In this document: piece after piece, positions 15,326 to 19,315 of the stretch
Numbering within the stretch: position 1 is the stretch's first letter
How the letters are laid out: each line of letters begins with the position of its first letter
The notes under the pieces: model-generated
The model's input: only the letters and a program-made list of their open reading frames with translations
Databases searched by the model: none
Told to the model about the DNA's origin: nothing
Assembly: GCA_015222965.1 (NCBI GenBank)
Contig: JADFWF010000166.1
Span: forward strand, 1 to 19,315
Origin: Pseudomonadota bacterium
GTDB lineage: Bacteria > Pseudomonadota > Gammaproteobacteria > SZUA-229
Reading direction: 5' to 3'
DNA length: 19,315 bases
Made by a program: the position numbers and the translations under genes

Positions 15326-15787
15326 ATGAGCCAAATAACGAATGACACTGAATTCAAACAGGCGCTACAGGGCCTGAATGCGATGCAGCAGAGAACTGTC
15401 GCAGCGCTATTTACGGAACATGTTCTTTCGCTGAGCGACGATGACAGGATAAAACGTGCGATTAAAGTCGCAACCGATGACAGCGCATCAGAAGGCGAAA
15501 TATCGGATGCACTTAAATCAGCAAAATCTGCCATCATGGATAGCTCCACACGTTGCGGCTCTGAAGGTAACTGGACTGACCAGGCAGGTTATTTTGTCGC
15601 CCGTGCAGCAGTTGCAGCAGTAACACCGCCCGAACAATCAAAAGCCGGTGGCCCGGCGTGGCAGGCAGCCATGAGCAGCAGGATGGCACAGACAAGCATA
15701 CAGATAGACAACGACAGCGATGAAGTACCGGATCATTCAGAAAATGAATGGCAGTACGACATACTGTCAAACTACCTACAATCATAA
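15326..15787 (+). CDS. Unrecognised 153-aa protein between isp2 and hynL
   Basis: This clear gene has a strong AGGAG ribosome binding site (15316-15320) before the ATG at 15326. It is 30 bases after isp2 and 43 before hynL, in the same direction. The protein is soluble, acidic and Ala/Ser/Asp-rich, with no signal peptide or membrane helix and one cysteine (in STRCGSEGNW). The first half is probably helical (FKQALQGLNAMQQRTVAALF onward). The central part, GNWTDQAGYFVARAAVAAV, looks like a structured helix, and the C-terminus is rich in D/E/N (DNDSDEVPDHSENEWQYD). I do not recognise the family. Position suggests a hydrogenase-specific assembly or partner protein, for example a chaperone for HynL, but nothing in the sequence proves it. 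Confidence 0.85.
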   Translation: MSQITNDTEFKQALQGLNAMQQRTVAALFTEHVLSLSDDDRIKRAIKVATDDSASEGEISDALKSAKSAIMDSSTRCGSEGNWTDQAGYFVARAAVAAVTPPEQSKAGGPAWQAAMSSRMAQTSIQIDNDSDEVPDHSENEWQYDILSNYLQS

Positions 15788-15830
15788 GCGTCTATCATAA
15801 GAAAAGCGCATAAAAGAAGAGAGAATAAAC

Positions 15831-17570
15831 ATGAGCGAATCAGGCGGAAATGAAAGAATTGTAGTTGACCCGATTACCCGAATCGAAGGTCACCTGCGCA
15901 TCGAAGCCCAGATGAATGGCAACAAGATCGAGAAAGCCTATTCATCCGGCACCATGGTGCGCGGCATCGAGACCATCCTGAAAGGACGCGATCCGAGGGA
16001 TGCCTGGGCCTTTGCACAGCGTATCTGCGGCGTATGCACATTGGTGCATGGCCTCGCCTCTATCCGTTCTGTAGAAAATGCACTGGATTACAAGATCCCG
16101 AAAAATGCTGACCTGATCCGCAACCTGATGAGCGGTGCACAATACATCCATGACCACGTCATGCACTTCTATCACCTGCACGCGCTTGACTGGGTCGATG
16201 TTGTCTCTGCTTTGAGTGCTGACCCCAAAGCCACCTCTGAACTCGCACAGTCTTTAAGCAGCTACCCAAAATCTTCCCCCGGTTACTTCGCAGACATGAA
16301 GAAAAAACTGAAAGGTTTTGTCGAGTCCGGTCAGTTGGGGATATTTGCCAAAGCCTATTGGGGACACCCTGCTTACAAACTGCCCCCCGAAGCAAACCTG
16401 ATGGCAGTATCGCATTACCTGGAAGCACTGTCATGGCAGCGTGATGTTGCACGTCTGCACACCATCTTTGGCGGCAAGAGCCCACACCCTAACTTTGTTG
16501 TTGGTGGTGTACCCTGTGCCATCGATCTGAATTCTGATTCAGCCATCAACATGAAAAAGCTGTCACAGGTGCAGGACATCATCAACCAGATGAAAACCTT
16601 CGTTGACCAGGTTTATGTTCCGGACACTTTGGCCATCGCCAGTTTCTATAAAGACTGGGGTAGCCGCGGTGAAGGCCTGGGCAACTTTCTGACTTACGGT
16701 GACTTCCCTTCTAACGGCATGGATGATGTATCAGGTTTCATGATTCCACCCGGTGCAATTTTAAACCGCGACCTCAGCACCATCCATGATGTTGATATGA
16801 ATGCCGCTGATGAGATCAAAGAATATATCTCACACTCATGGTATGACTATGAGAATGGCGGTAAAGACGCTGGTTTACATCCTTATGATGGTGAGACCAA
16901 TTTAAATTACACCGGTCCCAAACCACCTTATGATCATCTCGACGTAGACCAGTCCTACTCATGGCTGAAATCACCTCGCTGGAAAGGTAATGCGATGGAA
17001 GTCGGACCACTGGCACGCGTACTGATGTTATACGCAACAGGCCATGACCAGACCAAAGAGCTGGTCAACATGACATTGAACAAGCTGGACGTTCCCGTTG
17101 AAGCACTGTTCTCTACCCTGGGGCGTACTGCTGCGAGAACACTGGAAACCAAGATTTTTGCCGACCAGATGCAGGGCTGGTATGACGACCTGATTATCAA
17201 CATCAAAGCCGGTGAGACAAAAACCTTCAACGAGATTTTATGGGAGCCTTCTTCCTGGCCAAAAAGTGCACAGGGTGTTGGTTTCATGGAAGCACCTCGC
17301 GGAGGACTCGCACACTGGATCGTTATCGAAGACGAAACCATCAAGAACTACCAGGCGGTTGTACCCAGCACCTGGAACGCCGGCCCAAGAGACGGCAAAG
17401 GTCAACCGGGCGCGTATGAAGCCGCCCTTGAAGACAACCACACACTGCATGATGTGAAACAGCCGGTGGAGATCCTGCGTACCATCCACAGCTTCGACCC
17501 CTGTCTTGCCTGTGCGGTACATCTGACCGATCCGGATGGCGAAGAAATTATTAAGGTGAAAGTGAAATGA
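15831..17570 (+). CDS. hynL: [NiFe]-hydrogenase large subunit, Isp type
   Basis: The 579-aa protein holds the NiFe(CN)2CO active site. Four cysteine ligands are present: C66 and C69 in RICGVC, and C558 and C561 in DPCLACAVH. The precursor has a 15-residue C-terminal extension after H564, to be cut off by the endopeptidase encoded at 10372-10875. The N-terminal RIVVDPITRIEGHLRIE is the family signature. It has no signal peptide and is exported with HynS by the Tat system. The ribosome binding site is AGAGAG. It is separated from hynS by about 2.5 kb of isp1, isp2 and the 153-aa gene, the order typical of Isp hydrogenases. Its stop overlaps the start of a small membrane peptide gene. Confidence 0.98.
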   Translation: MSESGGNERIVVDPITRIEGHLRIEAQMNGNKIEKAYSSGTMVRGIETILKGRDPRDAWAFAQRICGVCTLVHGLASIRSVENALDYKIPKNADLIRNLMSGAQYIHDHVMHFYHLHALDWVDVVSALSADPKATSELAQSLSSYPKSSPGYFADMKKKLKGFVESGQLGIFAKAYWGHPAYKLPPEANLMAVSHYLEALSWQRDVARLHTIFGGKSPHPNFVVGGVPCAIDLNSDSAINMKKLSQVQDIINQMKTFVDQVYVPDTLAIASFYKDWGSRGEGLGNFLTYGDFPSNGMDDVSGFMIPPGAILNRDLSTIHDVDMNAADEIKEYISHSWYDYENGGKDAGLHPYDGETNLNYTGPKPPYDHLDVDQSYSWLKSPRWKGNAMEVGPLARVLMLYATGHDQTKELVNMTLNKLDVPVEALFSTLGRTAARTLETKIFADQMQGWYDDLIINIKAGETKTFNEILWEPSSWPKSAQGVGFMEAPRGGLAHWIVIEDETIKNYQAVVPSTWNAGPRDGKGQPGAYEAALEDNHTLHDVKQPVEILRTIHSFDPCLACAVHLTDPDGEEIIKVKVK

Positions 17571-17737
17571 TGAAAAAATTAATCTTGTTACTATTTACAG
17601 TGACACCTACGATGGTCTTTGCGCATGCCGGTCACGGTATGGAAGAACAAGTTCATGGCTTTGTACATGTTGAGCATCTGTTAGCTCTGCTTGCAATTGC
17701 TGCCGTTATTCTATTTACAAAAGCAATAAAAAAATAA
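17567..17737 (+). CDS. 56-aa HupE/UreJ-like mini membrane peptide
   Basis: This short gene overlaps the hynL stop by ATGA (ATG at 17567, second ATG at 17570) and ends at TAA 17735-17737. The peptide has an N-terminal signal (MMKKLILLLFTVTPTMVFA, likely cut before H20), then a short His-rich periplasmic part and one membrane helix (about 38-51), ending in KAIKK. The segment HGFVHVEHLLALLAI fits the HX5DH motif of HupE/UreJ nickel permeases with Glu for Asp (H30, E36, H37). Full HupE has about six helices and near 200 residues; this is only the first module. The overlap with hynL and the strong signal argue that it is real. Role unknown; nickel handling or hydrogenase membrane assembly is inference. 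Confidence 0.75.
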   Translation: MMKKLILLLFTVTPTMVFAHAGHGMEEQVHGFVHVEHLLALLAIAAVILFTKAIKK

Positions 17738-17745
17738 CCCAGCCA

Positions 17746-17822
17746 TGTAGGAGCGGATTTTTCTCATTCCGCGAATGTGCTTATGTTAAACAATCGCGGA
17801 ATGAGAAAAATCCGCTCCTACA
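17746..17822. repeat. REP-like pair, tail to tail, 29-bp perfect inverted repeat
   Basis: Arms 17746-17774 (starting TGTAGGAGCGGA, ending TTCCGCGA) and 17794-17822 are perfect reverse complements over 29 bp with a 19-base loop. It starts nine bases after the mini-HupE stop. This is the same REP family as at 7450-7527, with the opposite arrangement. In RNA it forms a very stable hairpin that could protect the 3' end of the hydrogenase mRNA. Confidence 0.88.
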
Positions 17823-17846
17823 ATAATATCTAGCAATATCATATGT

Positions 17847-17877
17847 AAAAACGCCTGAATAATATCAGGCGTTTTTT
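17847..17877 (+). terminator. Intrinsic terminator of the hydrogenase operon
   Basis: A 12-bp stem, A5CGCCTGA (17847-17858) pairing with TCAGGCGT5 (17865-17876), has a 6-base loop and a run of six T. The A-run on the left makes it able to work in both directions. It closes the operon 110 bases after the last gene. Confidence 0.9.
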
Positions 17878-17911
17878 ATTGGCTCTGAAAAGTAACGAAG
17901 TATTTTATATC

Positions 17912-17925
17912 TTGATTTTTTTCAA
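17912..17925 (+). promoter_or_regulatory. FNR/ANR-like site upstream of the histidine kinase
   Basis: TTGAT-TTTT-TTCAA matches the FNR consensus TTGAT-N4-ATCAA at 9 of 10 fixed positions. Its centre, 17918.5, is exactly 41.5 bases before the start expected from the TATAAA box at 17948-17953, the class II activator position. A low-complexity T run makes part of the match easy to get by chance. Confidence 0.45.
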
Positions 17926-17947
17926 GCGACCACGTCAACATAGCTGT

Positions 17948-17953
17948 TATAAA
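17948..17953 (+). promoter_or_regulatory. Predicted -10 box (TATAAA) of the histidine kinase gene
   Basis: TATAAA would start transcription near 17960, leaving an untranslated leader of about 157 bases before the ATG at 18117. No matching -35 box is seen; the FNR-like site replaces it. The leader holds no other open frame of note. Confidence 0.4.
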
Positions 17954-18116
17954 CCTGCCGCCCTGCCTTTAGTTTTAATTTCTGGAAATAACCGTTAACT
18001 CTGCTATTTTATATACATTCTACTTAAACTTTTTGTAGCCGTGTCAAAGTGGCAGTTATTCATTTTGCAACTTATGTCATAGTAATGTCACTTTAGGGAT
18101 AATCACTGTTAGCGAT

Positions 18117-19315
18117 ATGTCTTCTGCCGAATTCAATAAATCCTATATTCGCCTGATCATCATGGCCTGGATCATTCCAGCTATGTTCGGTCTCAGCTTC
18201 CTCACCTATATCGGAATACTGAACCTTGATCAATTGATCGGCATCATGTTAACGCCAACGGAACCCGCATTTATTACTGTATGGATGATTTTTTCATACT
18301 GGTATTTTAAACGTTACATTCGCCCGGTAATGACTTACCTGGAACAGCCAGATGAGATTAATGGTCACGCTGCACTGGCTTGCATGCAAAAATTTCCTTT
18401 GCACTTCTGGCTTCTTTTTTTGATGTATCTTGTGTCTGCGCCCGCTTCCGTCATATTAAGTGCGGAATACTTTACCGATTATGTCGCACAACCGGTTGAC
18501 TGGTTTCGCATTCACCTGGTTGCACTTATCGTTTCCATCATCGTTGGCCTGCCGATATTTTTTAAGATGCTGGACCTGTTCGGCAATGTTGTAAGCAGCT
18601 TGAATTTATCCCGGCCTCATATCACGATCAAAACCAAGGTGTTTATGATCGGCGCCCTGGTGCCACTGCTAATCGATACCATGATCGTGCAATACTACTG
18701 GACGAGGACAGGCTATTTTACCTTCGAAACATTTATTGTCTGGCTCGTACTTGAGATCCTGGCGATTGCTGGCAGCCTTATTTTTGTTCAGAGTTTCACC
18801 CAGTCGCTATCACCGCTGCAAAGCCTGGTAGATGAAAGAGCTGATTTCAGCCAGCTTTCAACGGCAGATCTGCGGCCGCGTTCGACCGATGAGATCGGCG
18901 TATTAACACTGAGTTTTCGCAGAGCCCTGGAAGAGCTGCATGAATACAAAGACAACCTCGAAGAACTTGTCGACGATAGAACAAAAGAACTGCAGAGGCT
19001 TAATAAGGAACTCGAAGCATTCAGCTATTCAGTCTCACATGACCTGCGTACGCCATTAAGGGCTATCGACGGTTTCAGCCAGGCACTGGTTGAAGATTAT
19101 GCTGACAGGTTTGATGAGGCCGGCCTTGATTATCTTTCCCGTATCCGTGGCGCTAGCCAGACCATGGCCGAACTGATCGATGACATGCTTCAACTATCCA
19201 AGGTCACACGCTCAGAACTGCATAAGGAATCTGTTGATTTAACCAGCGTTGCCAATGAGGCAATCGAAAATCACGAACTTGCCGAACCCGGCAGGAATAT
19301 AAAAATTAATATCGA
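18117..19315 (+). CDS. Membrane-bound sensor histidine kinase, 5' part (truncated by window edge)
   Basis: About 399 residues are present and the frame runs off the right edge. The N-terminal half has several membrane helices (near 10-32, 46-62, 98-116, 140-162, 188-206, 215-236) with short loops. A HAMP-like linker (about 225-275, STDEIGVLTLSFRRALEEL) and a coiled coil (YKDNLEELVDDRTKELQRL) follow. Then comes the HisKA dimerisation domain with phosphoacceptor H308 in SYSVSHDLRTPLRAIDGF. The ATPase domain is mostly outside. The SHDLRTPLRAI box is of the type common in phytochrome-like kinases. The signal sensed is unknown. The ATG at 18117 has a weak ribosome binding site, but no better in-frame start is visible upstream. 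Confidence 0.9.
   Translation, partial: MSSAEFNKSYIRLIIMAWIIPAMFGLSFLTYIGILNLDQLIGIMLTPTEPAFITVWMIFSYWYFKRYIRPVMTYLEQPDEINGHAALACMQKFPLHFWLLFLMYLVSAPASVILSAEYFTDYVAQPVDWFRIHLVALIVSIIVGLPIFFKMLDLFGNVVSSLNLSRPHITIKTKVFMIGALVPLLIDTMIVQYYWTRTGYFTFETFIVWLVLEILAIAGSLIFVQSFTQSLSPLQSLVDERADFSQLSTADLRPRSTDEIGVLTLSFRRALEELHEYKDNLEELVDDRTKELQRLNKELEAFSYSVSHDLRTPLRAIDGFSQALVEDYADRFDEAGLDYLSRIRGASQTMAELIDDMLQLSKVTRSELHKESVDLTSVANEAIENHELAEPGRNIKINI

Noticed and set aside
18051..18070. Sigma-54 promoter (TGGCAG...TTGCA) before the kinase
   Set aside because: The GG to GC spacing is 14 bases, not the required 10.

Overview
The window carries a complete [NiFe]-hydrogenase locus of the Isp type (small and large subunit genes separated by a membrane cytochrome b and an HdrD/DsrK-like iron-sulfur protein; group 1e in current hydrogenase classification) with its six hyp maturation genes. 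Isp-type hydrogenases are known from sulfur-oxidising Gammaproteobacteria such as the Chromatiaceae. The REP sequences of the TGTAGGAGCGGA family and the moderate base composition also fit a gammaproteobacterium, probably with sulfur- or H2-based metabolism. The genus cannot be named from the sequence.

Layout. Positions 1-10236, all on the minus strand and read from right to left: hypC, hypA, hypB, hypD, hypF, hypE, then a voltage-gated-like K+ channel 14 bp after hypE, two CPA2-type cation:proton antiporters, and the 5' part of an MBL-fold/beta-CASP nuclease cut by the window edge. Positions 10237-10371 are a divergent control region with a perfect FNR-like palindrome. Positions 10372-17737, plus strand: maturation endopeptidase, tandem universal stress protein, single-domain HupH-like protein, small subunit (hynS), isp1, isp2, an unrecognised 153-aa protein, large subunit (hynL), and an unlisted 56-aa HupE-like membrane peptide overlapping the hynL stop. 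A REP pair and a strong intrinsic terminator close the operon. From 18117 to the right edge lies the 5' part of a membrane histidine kinase, with an FNR-like site placed at -41.5 of a TATAAA box.

Working together: HypE/HypF make the cyanide ligands, HypC/HypD assemble Fe(CN)2CO, HypA/HypB insert nickel, and the endopeptidase clips 15 residues from HynL after His564. The folded dimer is exported by the Tat signal of HynS. Electrons from H2 would pass through HynS to Isp1 haem b and on to the cytoplasmic Isp2, presumably toward sulfur or quinone metabolism (inference from family). The small subunit has the standard four-cysteine proximal cluster, so no O2-tolerance signature is seen.

The least explained elements are the 153-aa protein between isp2 and hynL, the mini-HupE peptide after hynL, the single-domain HupH, the C-terminal His tail on HypB, and the two FNR-like sites. 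No intergenic stretch exceeds 300 bases. No tRNA, rRNA, CRISPR or IS element was seen.
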